Positions 1-9,441 of a stretch of 64,000 bases of DNA are shown here, piece by piece. The first letter of the stretch is position 1. Each line of letters starts with the position of its first letter. A program made the translations under genes and the position numbers. The stretch lies in NCBI GenBank assembly GCA_015179045.1, contig WHUZ01000078.1, positions 241,352 to 305,351 on the forward strand. Reading direction: 5' to 3'. Under the pieces are notes generated by a model that saw only the letters and a list, made by a program, of their open reading frames with translations, did no database searches and was not told the DNA's origin. The stretch comes from Kalaharituber pfeilii. Its lineage: Eukaryota > Ascomycota > Pezizomycetes > Pezizales > Pezizaceae.

Positions 1-197
1 TCCTATGTGGATGATTTCCACAGTGTGATATCAAATAAGTCCATCCGAGGGCTGAAGAGGGACATAAGGGAACACCGTGAGAAGCTGACCATGGAAGCGT
101 CAGAGGAAGGCTTTGAACTGGATCCACAGAAAGCAGAAACCATCATCATCGGGTTCAAGGGAGAGAGTTACAGGCTAGGAGGACTGTACATCGATTG
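1..197 (+). pseudogene. LINE-A1 ORF2, first piece (reverse transcriptase palm)
   Basis: The frame opens with SYVDDF at the window edge, the catalytic YxDD box of a non-LTR reverse transcriptase, and runs through a thumb-like region to GGLYID at about 195. The frame then enters the terminal repeat of a MULE, so residues after that point are not LINE protein. The same ORF resumes in frame after the MULE (from 3065) and again after a Copia element (from 8200). Domain order and the later RNase H place it in the Tad-like fungal LINEs. The 5' part lies outside the window. Broken relic, no activity expected. Confidence 0.85.
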
Positions 198-329
198 CAG
201 AACCTCTCCGGACAGGCAGATTCTGCCTGCAGCTCCCGGACCTCATCAGACGATAAACTTTTACGCCATGACCCTGTGAGACAGGTACCAACATTGCGGA
301 ATAGTAGATCAATTGTTGGTACAGGTAGA
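198..329. repeat. MULE left terminal inverted repeat
   Basis: Begins CAGAACCTCTCCGG and pairs with the reverse complement of 2924-3055 over about 130 bp. It includes an internal inverted motif, GGCAGATTCTGCC. Confidence 0.92.
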
Positions 330-476
330 TGGAAAGACAAGGATAATTAAGTACGTACATGCCCGCTCGCTACCAACCCATGCTGAGCAACTAGATTGAA
401 TGTGGGATTACTCAATTAGGGAAAAAACAAAAAATGAAAAAATGGATCTGAAATAACAAGTGTATGAGGAAACAAA

Positions 477-2601
477 CTAATGAGTGGATGAGGAAACAAA
501 AATAAAATCTTGCGTCTCCTGAACCACCTCACTCTCTGACATTACTCTCTTATCTGTTCTGGCCGCACTGCCGGTAGCCTTCGCACTGCTGGTAGCCTTC
601 GCACTGCTGGCAGCTTCCGTCTTTCGCTGTCTCTTGTTCTTAGGATATGAGGTGTTATTCTCAGTTGTATTTGCAGTGCGCTGCTCTAGACGTATAAGAG
701 CTTGTTCATTTGCGGTACGGAGTCTCTTCAGAGTATGCGATCGAGGTGCAGGTGTAGGTGGTAAACACTCTGGTATATTCTGCAAGGCCTGACGATTTTC
801 AAACTGCCGAATAAGTTGAGCAGTTTGACGGGCTTGAAGGTAAGCAAACCGCTCTGCTTCTTCACTAGAGAGATTGGCGTGAAATTGCTCTAGTTCAACA
901 GATGATTTTACCAATATATGCGAGCTTGACGATCCAGTCGGTGCTGTTTGCGATCGTGATCCGGTTGTTTCAAACATAGATACTGTAGGCTCGATTGACT
1001 CGGATGTAGTTAATAACCATCTAGAATGAATTGAAGTAATTGGAATTGGTGTCTGCAATTCAAACAACGGCCTGAGCTTGTGGTGACATGGAAGCTCATA
1101 TTGATAGGTAATACTACATCTGCAATCAGTTTGAGAATCCGAATTTGTTGATGCTTTTGCCCATTCAATACGCAAAAGATTTAAAGCAAATAAAGATACT
1201 TTATGCAATAAAGCACTAAATATCTTTTGATCAATTCCAATAGGAATTTTCGTTCGACTATCACGTTCTGCCTCATCAACCTTCTGTGCTAATAGCTTAA
1301 CATGGGCTGTTAATGCTTTAACTGCTGCCTCTAAACTAAGTTGCATATTAAGGCCTTCTTTGAGTGGGCGATGATAACTTTCGGTACGTTGAGTTGAAAA
1401 ACAGCCAAGATTTGGGTAGGTAGTTGTATAAGCGCGGCAGAATTGTACTTCTTTAGGAATCCAATGTATACGTAGATACTCCTTTTCGGGATCGTAAAGC
1501 TGGTCTAGGAGCTCTTTTCGTGCCTCATCTAGTGCTTCCACTGTTGACGCTTTGATGTATCTCCAAATGTAGTTGCCTAAGACATTACGAACTGTCTTAT
1601 GATAGCGGCCTGAGTTGGTGAGACGCGCTTTGATGTTTTCAGCTGCATGCCACTCACACAGTTGATGTAGGACAGAACTATCCCTAAAACGTAGTTGAAA
1701 GGAAGCCAGGAGCCCAGCTGCTTGATCAGCTAAAATAACCCGAGGTCTAGCACTGCCATCAACCCAGAAAAGTTCATCCAAACAGTCAAAAATAAAATCA
1801 AATGCCTCTTTACTCTCCGCGCGAATAAATGACAAAGCAAATGGAAATGTGAGACCAGTATTAGTTATGCCGATACAGCTAGAAAGAGGTAGCTTTAATA
1901 TATTAGTAGAAAATGTAGCATCAATTTGCATTACAAATTGAGAAACAAATCTGCGAGCAAGCTTAATTTGATCGTCTGTGCAGAAAAAGAGTTGCTCTAG
2001 TTGTCGCGATTGTGGAACTGAAGTACCATCTTCTTGGGTATAGGAGTATCGAGATCGGTAATGAAATCCAGCCTCTGTTAAGCCTGCTCGAATATTTGCA
2101 AGCATTTGTCCTGCTGTATTCATAGAAGGTGTGGTCTTAGATCGCTGAGTATTGTAGTAGGTAGATGATCGAAGCTGTAATGTCTCATTTGCCAGAATAC
2201 GAAGTGCGGTATTGTGAGAAACATCGGGCCTCTCGAAGAGCTCGAGCCTGAGCTTGTAGACGAATAAAATCAGGATGGCGCTTTTCATGGACAGAATACA
2301 CTAGAGGGTTTGGTGCCATTGGATGGTTATGGGTAGTATCTCCGAGACCAATCTTCCAGACCTTCTCTTTAGTGCCAGTAGCCTCCGTACTAACAGATCT
2401 CAAAGATACATATATTCGATATGGGCATCCTGTCTTTAATGAACTAGTCTGTCTTTTTCTAGTATCATTTGTAACTTGGCGAGTATTCCTTGTTTTACCC
2501 GAGTGTACACACCAGAAGCGCACTCGCCCCTGCACCAATGAACCGCATTCTTTGGTTATGGCAAACCCTGCTACAAAAGCAGCATTTTGTATTCTATTCA
2601 C
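477..2601 (-). pseudogene. MULE transposase, frameshifted
   Basis: Two overlapping minus-strand frames make one protein. The first (2601-2185, 138 aa) has a FAR1/WRKY-GCM1-like zinc-binding N-terminus, with CPYRIY and a terminal THNHPM histidine motif. The second (to 477) holds the MULE DDE domain: first Asp in QIDATF, second Asp in ILADQA, the LCEWHAAENIK helix, then a SWIM-type zinc finger CRCSITYQYELPCHH. A basic Ala/Lys-rich tail follows. The frames switch near 2240 (ARALRE to RPDVSHNTAL), which looks like a single small indel rather than an intron because no GT..AG fits. Its role would be excision and insertion of the surrounding TIR element. Probably inactive as it stands, unless the shift is a sequencing error. 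Confidence 0.85.
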
Positions 2602-2923
2602 TTTATTAGATATTTATCACTTAAAAACATGAACGCAATCAAGCTTACCGATCATAAGCACTATCCGGATCCTCAAACTGTTCATCTGCCAGGGGAGGTA
2701 ACCTTTCTGCAGGTGGAATAGCCTCAATATACTTGCGTACGGTAGGTATCAAAGACACAGGTAGATCAACATGCGGTGTCCAGCTAGCAAGAGAGGAAGA
2801 ATCCATTGTAGATGTGGGTAGGTATGCGTAGCTGTAGAATTGATAGCTGGGTTTGATTTGAAAGCTGAAGCTATGTTATCAACACCTGACTACCCAAGTA
2901 GGCCAATTTATAGACATTTTCCA

Positions 2924-3055
2924 GCTGCCTGTACCAACAATCGATCTACTATTCCGCAATGTTGGTACCTGTCTCACAGGGTCATGGCGTAAAAGTTTAT
3001 CGTCTGATGAGGTCCGGGAGCTGCAGGCAGAATCTGCCTGTCCGGAGAGGTTCCG
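2924..3055. repeat. MULE right terminal inverted repeat
   Basis: Inverted copy of 198-329. Followed directly by the second CATCGATTG target duplication at 3056-3064. Confidence 0.92.
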
Positions 3056-3064
3056 CATCGATTG

Positions 3065-3243
3065 GGAGTTGAAATTCGATGATCATTTTAATCGGCGGTT
3101 ACACCTAGGCAAAGCAGCGTGGAGAGTAGCAGCCAGACTGAACGGAGTACCCCCAGCTAAAAGGAGACAGTTGTACACAGGCATAGCCAGGAACATTGCT
3201 ACTTGGGGCTGCTGGGCATGGGCGAGGTACGCAAAAGGCGCCC
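3065..3243 (+). pseudogene. LINE-A1 ORF2, second piece
   Basis: Continues the LINE frame after the MULE: LGKAAWRVAARLNGVPPAKR, then ARNIATWGCWAWARYAKGA. The same block is found in LINE-A2 at 15526 (LGKAAWATAARLTRMAPAKR), which confirms family identity. The Copia target duplication CGCCC (3239-3243) ends the piece. Confidence 0.85.
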
Positions 3244-3475
3244 TCAAGAAGTCACGCTTTCGAGCGGAGAGAATTGATTAATTCATTACAGAAGAAGTCT
3301 CCAGTATGCACAGGACCCGTGACTTATATGTCCTTCACAGCGACCTTCACAATTGCCACAGTAAAAACTTTTCACACGCCACAGTCAACCATCAGTCAAC
3401 CCGCCGGCCTATAATTCCTCCCGCCGGCCTATAATTCCTCCGTGTCGGTGCTAGGATTACACCGTCGGTTCAACA
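3244..3475 (-). repeat. Copia 3' LTR
   Basis: Sense-strand LTR starts TGTTGAACC and ends TTCTTGA, so the 3' end lacks the usual CA. It contains a duplicated internal motif CCGCCGGCCTATAATTCCTC (plus strand) at 3399-3440. Confidence 0.93.
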
Positions 3476-3490
3476 CCCCCTCTTAATCTA
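3476..3490 (-). promoter_or_regulatory. Copia polypurine tract
   Basis: On the sense (minus) strand the run ATTAAGAGGGGG abuts the TGTTG start of the 3' LTR. This is the expected plus-strand DNA priming site. Confidence 0.8.
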
Positions 3491-3592
3491 GCACCCATTG
3501 AAAGTCAATACCCATTATTGCCAGCCACGGTCCACCAGTCCACATGAACGCTCCCAACATTATATTTCCTTCCAGATCTTGGTCCCATCTTT

Positions 3593-6500
3593 TCAATATT
3601 TCCTCCCAATCATCATTCCTAGGTACTCTTTGAACTTCGTAAACTTCTGTCCTGTTAATACCTTGGTTAGTCCATCAGCTGGATTCTCCTTCCCTGATAT
3701 CCACGAAACAAGAAGCTCTCCATTCTCCACACATTCCCTGACGAAGTGATGGCGCCGCCTGATGTGCTTAGTCCGCTGGTGGAATTCCGGGTTGTCTGAC
3801 AGTTTGCAGGCCCCGGTACTGTCTGAAAACACATGTGGAACAAATGTGTCTCTGCTGTCTAGGTCCTTCAATACTTTTCCCCACCATAAGGCCTCTTGTG
3901 CAGCCTCCCCCAGAGCTATATATTCCGCTTCAGTAGAGGAAAGGGTCACCACATCCTGCTTTCTACTCTGCCATCCCAGGGGTGCATCTCCCATCATTAC
4001 CAGAATACCCGTGGTTGCTTTTTCCTCCAATTGTTCCTCACCCGCATCGGTTATTATTCTGAGATCTTGTCCGAGTCCCTTACCTAACTCTATCCCTTCA
4101 TTTGCGGTCCCAAGAAGGTAAGCTGCCACCTGTCTTGCTGCTTGCAGATCTGATTCTGATGGTGATGCTGTTCTCCTGGATAACCTACTGACTGCATACC
4201 TGATGTCAGGGCGGCACATGCGAGCTATGAAGAGTAGTGCCCCTATAAGAGACTGAAAGGGTTTTGGATTCGGCAGAGGTGTCCCATTCATTTCTAGGTC
4301 CTGGTATGGGTGAGGTGCATGCTGAATGATTCCATGTTGCTGGCAAACCTCTCGGATCGCTGTTGCCATTGAAAGCATGACTGTTTCTGAGCTCCAGCTA
4401 AGGTGCACTCCAAGGAATAGACTGGGCTTGCCTTTCCGTTCGACTGTAACATATGTTGATAGGTGTTTGACGAGTTGTTCACATTCGTCTTGCGAGGCAA
4501 ACGTTCCGAGCAGGTCATCAACATGGACAGTTATGACGGTTGTGTTACTGAAGTATAGGCCTAAATCATCCTTGCATTGGGAGAGCCCAGCTGAAAGTAG
4601 TAAGTCATGGAGGACAGTATTCCAATTCCGTGCCGCTTGCTTTAATCCGTAAAGTGCCTTCTTGAGTCTCCAGGCTCGAGTACCAGTAAAATGTGGGTCT
4701 TTAATATAGAGTTCTTCAGTAACTGGTGAATTCAGGTATGCAGCTTCTATATCAAATTGCTCAACTACCCAGTTTCTCTGTATAGCTCGGTGAAGTGCGA
4801 GTCGCCAGGATTCGGCCCTGCAGACTGGTGCAAATGTCTCGTGGTAATCGATTCCAGGTCGTTGAGTAAATCCTCTGGCTGTGAGCCTTGCTTTATACCT
4901 CTTGGGGTTTGTGGGATCTAGCTCTGACTTGATTCGGAGTACTACCTTTGTATCTACTGTTGTGGCTCCTGCTGGTACCTGATCTACCCACTCAAAAACT
5001 TGGTATTTCTCTAGCTGCTTAAGCTCTCGCTGAAGTGCGTCCTGCCAGTGATTTGCCTCCGGACTCTGTAGTGCCTCTTGAATAGTCAGACACGCTTCTG
5101 TTACATAGGTGGAGGGGTCCGAGGGGTCAAATCGTTTGATTGGTTTTGGGACTCTGGTCGGCCTCTCATCACTTATAGATTTTGACGCTTGGAACTCTTG
5201 TTGTAGCTGGAATTCTGCCGCTCGTTGTCTTGCTGCTTCCGGGAAGGTATCACCATACTTTTGCCACCAAGGTTCTGATTGCTCTGGCAAATTCATAGGT
5301 TGGCTTGATGATGGTGGTGGTGGTAGTCTCAACTGAGTCACCGGTTTCGCCGTACTTCTCGCTACCCCGGTTGTTGATTCTTGAGAGACCTGCTTTGCCG
5401 GTGTTTGAGGGAACTGACCTGGCATAGTTGCCGAATCAATAGGTATTTGGACTGGTTTGGGTACTGAAAGTTCGATTGAAGGGTCTATTAGAGATGTTAC
5501 TTGTGATTCTTTTCGGGGTTTAGGATTCTTAGCCAGGGTAACTCGTCTATCTGGTAAAATGACTTTGTATACCCCATATGTTGGTGTAAATCCTACTATC
5601 CGTGCCACCATTGCCTTATCACCTAGTTTGTTGTCTGTGTATGTATGGGCGAACACTTTCTCTCCAAACGGTCTGAACTGCTGTCTTTGCGCCTGAATAT
5701 TGATACCAGGTACTGCGACCTCAAGTGGCGACTTGCCTTTCAATGACCGGTGCGGAATTCTATTCTTGACAAAAACCGAGTACTCCAAGGCTAGATTCCA
5801 TGTATTCTTAGGCATTCCACTCCCATGCAAATTGGTCCTGACTAAGTCCATAAGTGTTCTGTTCAGTCTTTCAGCTACAGCGTTTGTCTCACTGTGATAG
5901 GGAACTGTGGGGTGGCTGATAATGCCTTGCTGTTCAAGCCATTGAAGGAAAGTTTTCGACTTGAACTCTCCTCCATGATCTGTCCTCAAGGCCCTTATTG
6001 GTTTCCCAGTCATGGTAGTGAATTGTTGAATCATCAACTGAAGTGTTTCAGCAGCAACTCCTTTGTTTGGAATCGATTTGGCGATGCACAGTCGAGAATA
6101 ATCATCAATAAGGGTGACGAAGTACCGACAGTTATTGAGGCTCTGAATCGGAAGTGGTCCACAAACATCTGAATGAATAAGTTCACCTATAGATGTCGTT
6201 CTGATCGACTCCTGGGCAGGGGATGGAGGCTTGCTCATCTTTCCTTTCATGCAGGCTTCGCATTGTAGTTGGGAAGTGTGGAGAGATGATGGAGCTTCTT
6301 GAATGTTCTTGAAAGCGGATAGGGGGAGATGGCCGTACCTTTCATGCCATTCACTCATACTTGCATGTGCTTCTTCTACCTTATTCTCGAACATGTATAG
6401 ATTTCCTTCCTTCCTAAGCTTGCATTCTATGCCTTTAAGAGATATTTTCCTGCCAGCTTTTCCTATGTGCATTTCTGCCCCCTCGTTTTCAAGTACCCCT

Positions 6501-7681
6501 AAGCTCACAAGTCTCCGTGATAACTCTGGCACAACAAGCACATTATTTAGCCAAAGTCCGGCCACTGATACTGTCCCAATATGAGATGAGTACATCCTAG
6601 TTCCTGCTGAGCTTTTAATAGGCTCTATATGAGGTTGCGCATCAATGAGGTCTTCTAGGTAGGGCGTCATATGTTGAGAACATGCTGAATCGAGAGCCCA
6701 TGCAGCTTCGGAGGTGGTAGTTACAGTAGTACTGGCTTCGGTATTAAAGGCAAAGTTTAGCCATTCTGTAGTGTTCGTTTCGGTACTAGTTGATTCAGTT
6801 GTATTTGCTTGCTTGGAAGTTCGGTTTTGCTCTCTCTTCTTGGTTCGACACTCTGATTCGGTATGCGATGTGCCTGGGAAGCCTCGAGCCTTACAAAATC
6901 CACATGGTATCCTGGTAGTGACAAAGGCAGCTGCCGGTTCAGGTTCATCCTTAGAGTTGTGCTTTTTGCTAGTAGGTCGCGAAATTTCCTTGAGTCTGAG
7001 AACCACATTCGAATATGTTGGTACGTCTTCCTTGGTTGTAATATTGTCGATAATATTGATATAGGGTTGAATTTTAGGAAGAGTGTTGAGTAATGCGGTC
7101 GCCTTCCAGGAATCAGTGATTGTGAAGTTCTTAATTCCAGCTGCTAGCGATGTAGTGCCAGCGGTGACACTGGCGACACTGGTAGCTAACTTAAGCCAAT
7201 GGGATTCGAAGGCCATGATATGGTCAGTAATCGTCAATTTTCGATCATCAAACCGTAATTGTACCACATTAAAAAACAGAGCAGCGAGATGGGTTCTAGT
7301 TCTTCCTTCGTAAGTTTCTTTGAGGATCTTCCAAGCTTCCGCTGCTGTTGATGCTCCTCTTATCATTAGTTGTGGCTCTTCTTCACAGCTTTCCATAATA
7401 TAGTCTAGTGCTTTATCGCTTTTATCCTGCCATAAAGCGAGATCTGTTGAGTTGGAGGGTGGTTCGATTTCGTTTCCAGTTACTATTTGAAGCAGCTTCT
7501 GTCTCCGAAGCTGGCGCGTGGCCTCAATGGCCCACGCAGGATAGTTATCTTCATTTGACAACTTTTTGGAGATGCGAGGGGTGATTTTCAGTACTTCGGA
7601 AATGTCGAGAGTTGACGTGGATTTCGCTATAGAGAAAGAAGAGGAGGAGGCGCCTTCTGACGACATAGTGGTAAGCAGCAA
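3593..7681 (-). CDS. Copia gag-pol polyprotein, 1362 aa, intact
   Basis: Single open frame with all Copia domains in the standard order. About residues 30-230 are UBN2-type Gag. Near 255-275 is a degenerate zinc knuckle (CGFCKA ... H ... C). Protease: ALDSACSQHM. Integrase: HHCC zinc-binding HERYGH ... CEACMKGK, then catalytic DVCGPL, TDHGGEF and the NAVAERLNRT glutamate. RVT_2 reverse transcriptase has the active-site variant HVDDLL in place of YVDD. C-terminal RNase H: TDAGEE ... SSTEAEYIALGE ... SDSTGA. Length is normal for fungal Copia. It starts at the first ATG (MLLTTMSSEG); the second Met at MSSEG is an equally plausible start. The many plus-strand ORFs over this interval are antisense shadows. 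Confidence 0.96.
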   Translation of the reverse strand: MLLTTMSSEGASSSSFSIAKSTSTLDISEVLKITPRISKKLSNEDNYPAWAIEATRQLRRQKLLQIVTGNEIEPPSNSTDLALWQDKSDKALDYIMESCEEEPQLMIRGASTAAEAWKILKETYEGRTRTHLAALFFNVVQLRFDDRKLTITDHIMAFESHWLKLATSVASVTAGTTSLAAGIKNFTITDSWKATALLNTLPKIQPYINIIDNITTKEDVPTYSNVVLRLKEISRPTSKKHNSKDEPEPAAAFVTTRIPCGFCKARGFPGTSHTESECRTKKREQNRTSKQANTTESTSTETNTTEWLNFAFNTEASTTVTTTSEAAWALDSACSQHMTPYLEDLIDAQPHIEPIKSSAGTRMYSSHIGTVSVAGLWLNNVLVVPELSRRLVSLGVLENEGAEMHIGKAGRKISLKGIECKLRKEGNLYMFENKVEEAHASMSEWHERYGHLPLSAFKNIQEAPSSLHTSQLQCEACMKGKMSKPPSPAQESIRTTSIGELIHSDVCGPLPIQSLNNCRYFVTLIDDYSRLCIAKSIPNKGVAAETLQLMIQQFTTMTGKPIRALRTDHGGEFKSKTFLQWLEQQGIISHPTVPYHSETNAVAERLNRTLMDLVRTNLHGSGMPKNTWNLALEYSVFVKNRIPHRSLKGKSPLEVAVPGINIQAQRQQFRPFGEKVFAHTYTDNKLGDKAMVARIVGFTPTYGVYKVILPDRRVTLAKNPKPRKESQVTSLIDPSIELSVPKPVQIPIDSATMPGQFPQTPAKQVSQESTTGVARSTAKPVTQLRLPPPPSSSQPMNLPEQSEPWWQKYGDTFPEAARQRAAEFQLQQEFQASKSISDERPTRVPKPIKRFDPSDPSTYVTEACLTIQEALQSPEANHWQDALQRELKQLEKYQVFEWVDQVPAGATTVDTKVVLRIKSELDPTNPKRYKARLTARGFTQRPGIDYHETFAPVCRAESWRLALHRAIQRNWVVEQFDIEAAYLNSPVTEELYIKDPHFTGTRAWRLKKALYGLKQAARNWNTVLHDLLLSAGLSQCKDDLGLYFSNTTVITVHVDDLLGTFASQDECEQLVKHLSTYVTVERKGKPSLFLGVHLSWSSETVMLSMATAIREVCQQHGIIQHAPHPYQDLEMNGTPLPNPKPFQSLIGALLFIARMCRPDIRYAVSRLSRRTASPSESDLQAARQVAAYLLGTANEGIELGKGLGQDLRIITDAGEEQLEEKATTGILVMMGDAPLGWQSRKQDVVTLSSTEAEYIALGEAAQEALWWGKVLKDLDSRDTFVPHVFSDSTGACKLSDNPEFHQRTKHIRRRHHFVRECVENGELLVSWISGKENPADGLTKVLTGQKFTKFKEYLGMMIGRKY

Positions 7682-7702
7682 ATGATGAGCTTGACGAGTA
7701 AT

Positions 7703-7918
7703 GGGCTCCGATGAGCGACGATTGATGAGTGACGATGAGCGACGAGTGATAAGCTCCGATGAGCGACGAGTGATAAGCTCCGATGAGCGACGAGTGATAA
7801 GCTCCGATGAGCGACGAGTGATAGGCTCCGATGAGCGACGAGTGATAGGCTCCGATGAGCGACGAGTGATAGGCTCCGATGAGCGACGAGTGATATGCTC
7901 CGATGAGCGACGAGTGAT
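7703..7918. repeat. 24-bp tandem repeat in the Copia 5' leader
   Basis: About nine copies of a unit like CGATGAGCGACGAGTGATAA (24 bp in all) lie between the primer binding site and the gag start codon. The central base differs between blocks (ATAAGC versus ATAGGC). Because 24 is divisible by 3, an open plus-strand frame (SDERRVIS)n appears by chance. Confidence 0.95.
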
Positions 7919-7942
7919 AAATAGGTAACGTGTTTGGCTAGT

Positions 7943-7962
7943 GAAGCTCCGGGCTCATAACC
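7943..7962 (-). promoter_or_regulatory. Copia primer binding site, initiator tRNA-Met anticodon half
   Basis: The plus strand directly before the 5' LTR reads GAAGCTCCGGGCTCATAACC. Its GGGCTCATAACC is the anticodon stem-loop of initiator tRNA-Met, with anticodon CAU. So the RNA-sense strand is complementary to an internal tRNA segment rather than to a tRNA 3' CCA end. Cleaved half-tRNA-iMet priming is known from Drosophila copia and yeast Ty5. Confidence 0.75.
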
Positions 7963-8194
7963 TCAAGAAGTCACGCTTTCGAGCGGAGAGAATTGATTAA
8001 TTCATTACAGAAGAAGTCTCCAGTATGCACAGGACCCGTGACTTATATGTCCTTCACAGCGACCTTCACAATTGCCACAGTAAAAACTTTTCACACGCCA
8101 CAGTCAACCATCAGTCAACCCGCCGGCCTATAATTCCTCCCGCCGGCCTATAATTCCTCCGTGTCGGTGCTAGGATTACACCGTCGGTTCAACA
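7963..8194 (-). repeat. Copia 5' LTR
   Basis: Identical by eye to 3244-3475. As the 5' LTR of a minus-strand element it should hold the promoter. Confidence 0.94.
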
Positions 8195-8199
8195 CGCCC

Positions 8200-9441
8200 C
8201 CCCAGAACGAAAGCTTAGATTGCTGGAGAAGTGGCAATACGTTGTGGCGAGAGAAATAACGGGGGCCCCATGGGGGACGAGACGGGACGTGGTGGAAGGG
8301 CTAACTAACCTGGAATCTGTCGAGACGTTCGTGTATGGAGAGGCAGACAGGGTAGAAGCCCGAACACTGAGGTTTGAAGAAGAGCCAGTCAGAAGACCAC
8401 AGCCAGATACCAGATACCTGAGGGGGTCGCTGGAGCATAAAGACCCCCTTCCTCTCTATGTACACCCGATACATCCATCTGACTTAGGTAGGGAGGAGTG
8501 GGAGAGGCTAATAGCCAAGGAGGAAGATGAAGGGTGGACAAGCATTTACACAGATGGAAGTAGAATGGAGGACAAGACGGGCACTGGAGTGCATCAGACC
8601 GGGAAAGACACATCAATATACCTGGGAGAAAGATGCACGGTCAATGATGCTGAGCTGATAGCGGTTGGGGAGGCAATGCGGAGAGAGGGGAGCTGCTAAT
8701 TATCACAGACTCCAGGACCACGGTGACGAGGATTAGGGGATAGCCAGGGGGGACCTTACGCCGGAGGGTGCAGCGGAGCTGGTGAGGAGAAGGTGGGAGG
8801 AGAGGACGTCGAGAGGGGACCGAGACCTGGCGCTCCTGTGGGTTAAAGCACATGAAGGGATAGTGGGTAACACCGAGGCGGACAGGGCAGCCAAAGTAGC
8901 CACGGCGTTACAATACCAGGACGAGACAGTGACGGAGGCCGGCATCCGACAAGAGGCAAAGAGCAGGAGAGGGGAGGAGAGGAAGAGACTACAACTGACG
9001 TACAGACCACTGGAATACCTGGGGACCAGAAGGAGGGTGTCCACACTCGCAGGCATAATGGGGGACAAAGGACTGAGACAATGGAGATACCAGATAGGAA
9101 AAGAAGAGTCACCGGAGTGCAGGTGGTGTGGAACAGCCCTCGAGAATTACAGACACATAACGAAAGACTGTGAGGCGTGGAAGAAGAGATTACCGGGAGG
9201 CGAGGCGGGGATAAAGATGCCAAAGGGGGGGAGAAGGGGAAAAAGAAAGAGGGGGAGAAGGAGGGGATGAAACTGGTTCAGGTGTTGGACTGGGCAGCGA
9301 GCTAGTTTCTTTGTTTCACACACTCTACGTCTCTTTATGATTTATCAGTTACTATTTGTTCTTTATGTACCTAACACCTCGCCGTAGCCTATCAGGCGGC
9401 ACGCGAGTAATGAAATAAAAAAAAAAAAAAAAAAAAAAAAA
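8200..9441 (+). pseudogene. LINE-A1 ORF2 C-terminus (RNase H, zinc knuckle) and 3' tail
   Basis: Resumes at ERKLRLLEKWQY. RNase H I follows with catalytic Asp in IYTDGS, Glu in NDAELIAV and the late Asp in GNTEADRAAK. The reading frame is broken by a stop after GSC (8697-8699) and resumes in another frame at about 8782, so the third catalytic Asp (ITDSR, frame-shifted) is lost from the ORF. A zf-RVT-type knuckle CRWCG ... HITKDC closes the protein. The 3' end is the tail-A motif (CCTCGCCGTAGCC ... GGCGGCACGCGAG) plus about 25 A. Processive defects make this copy dead. Confidence 0.88.

Larger units (their letters stand above)
198..3055 (-). mobile_element. MULE (Mutator-like) DNA transposon inserted in LINE-A1
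   Basis: The two ends are inverted copies of about 130 bp (198-329 and 2924-3055) that differ at only a few positions. The flanking 9-bp sequence CATCGATTG is present at 189-197 and 3056-3064. A 9-bp duplication with long TIRs is diagnostic of the Mutator superfamily. Removing the insert restores the LINE reading frame (GGLYID followed by WELKFD), so the insertion site is precise. The single gene inside is a minus-strand transposase. Near-identical TIRs suggest a fairly recent insertion. Confidence 0.93.
3244..8194 (-). mobile_element. Intact Ty1/Copia LTR retrotransposon
   Basis: Complete element on the minus strand, 4951 bp. LTRs at 3244-3475 and 7963-8194 are 232 bp each and identical by eye, and the 5-bp target duplication CGCCC lies at 3239-3243 and 8195-8199. 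Removing it rejoins the LINE-A1 codons for KGAPPERKL. It holds one uninterrupted 1362-codon gag-pol ORF, a polypurine tract, and a primer site matching an internal part of initiator tRNA-Met. Identical LTRs plus an open ORF point to a very recent insertion, the youngest complete element in the window. Confidence 0.96.

Noticed and set aside
7701..7928. Plus-strand ORF of (SDERRVIS)n
   Set aside because: Antisense reading of the 24-bp leader repeat in Copia; no coding evidence.
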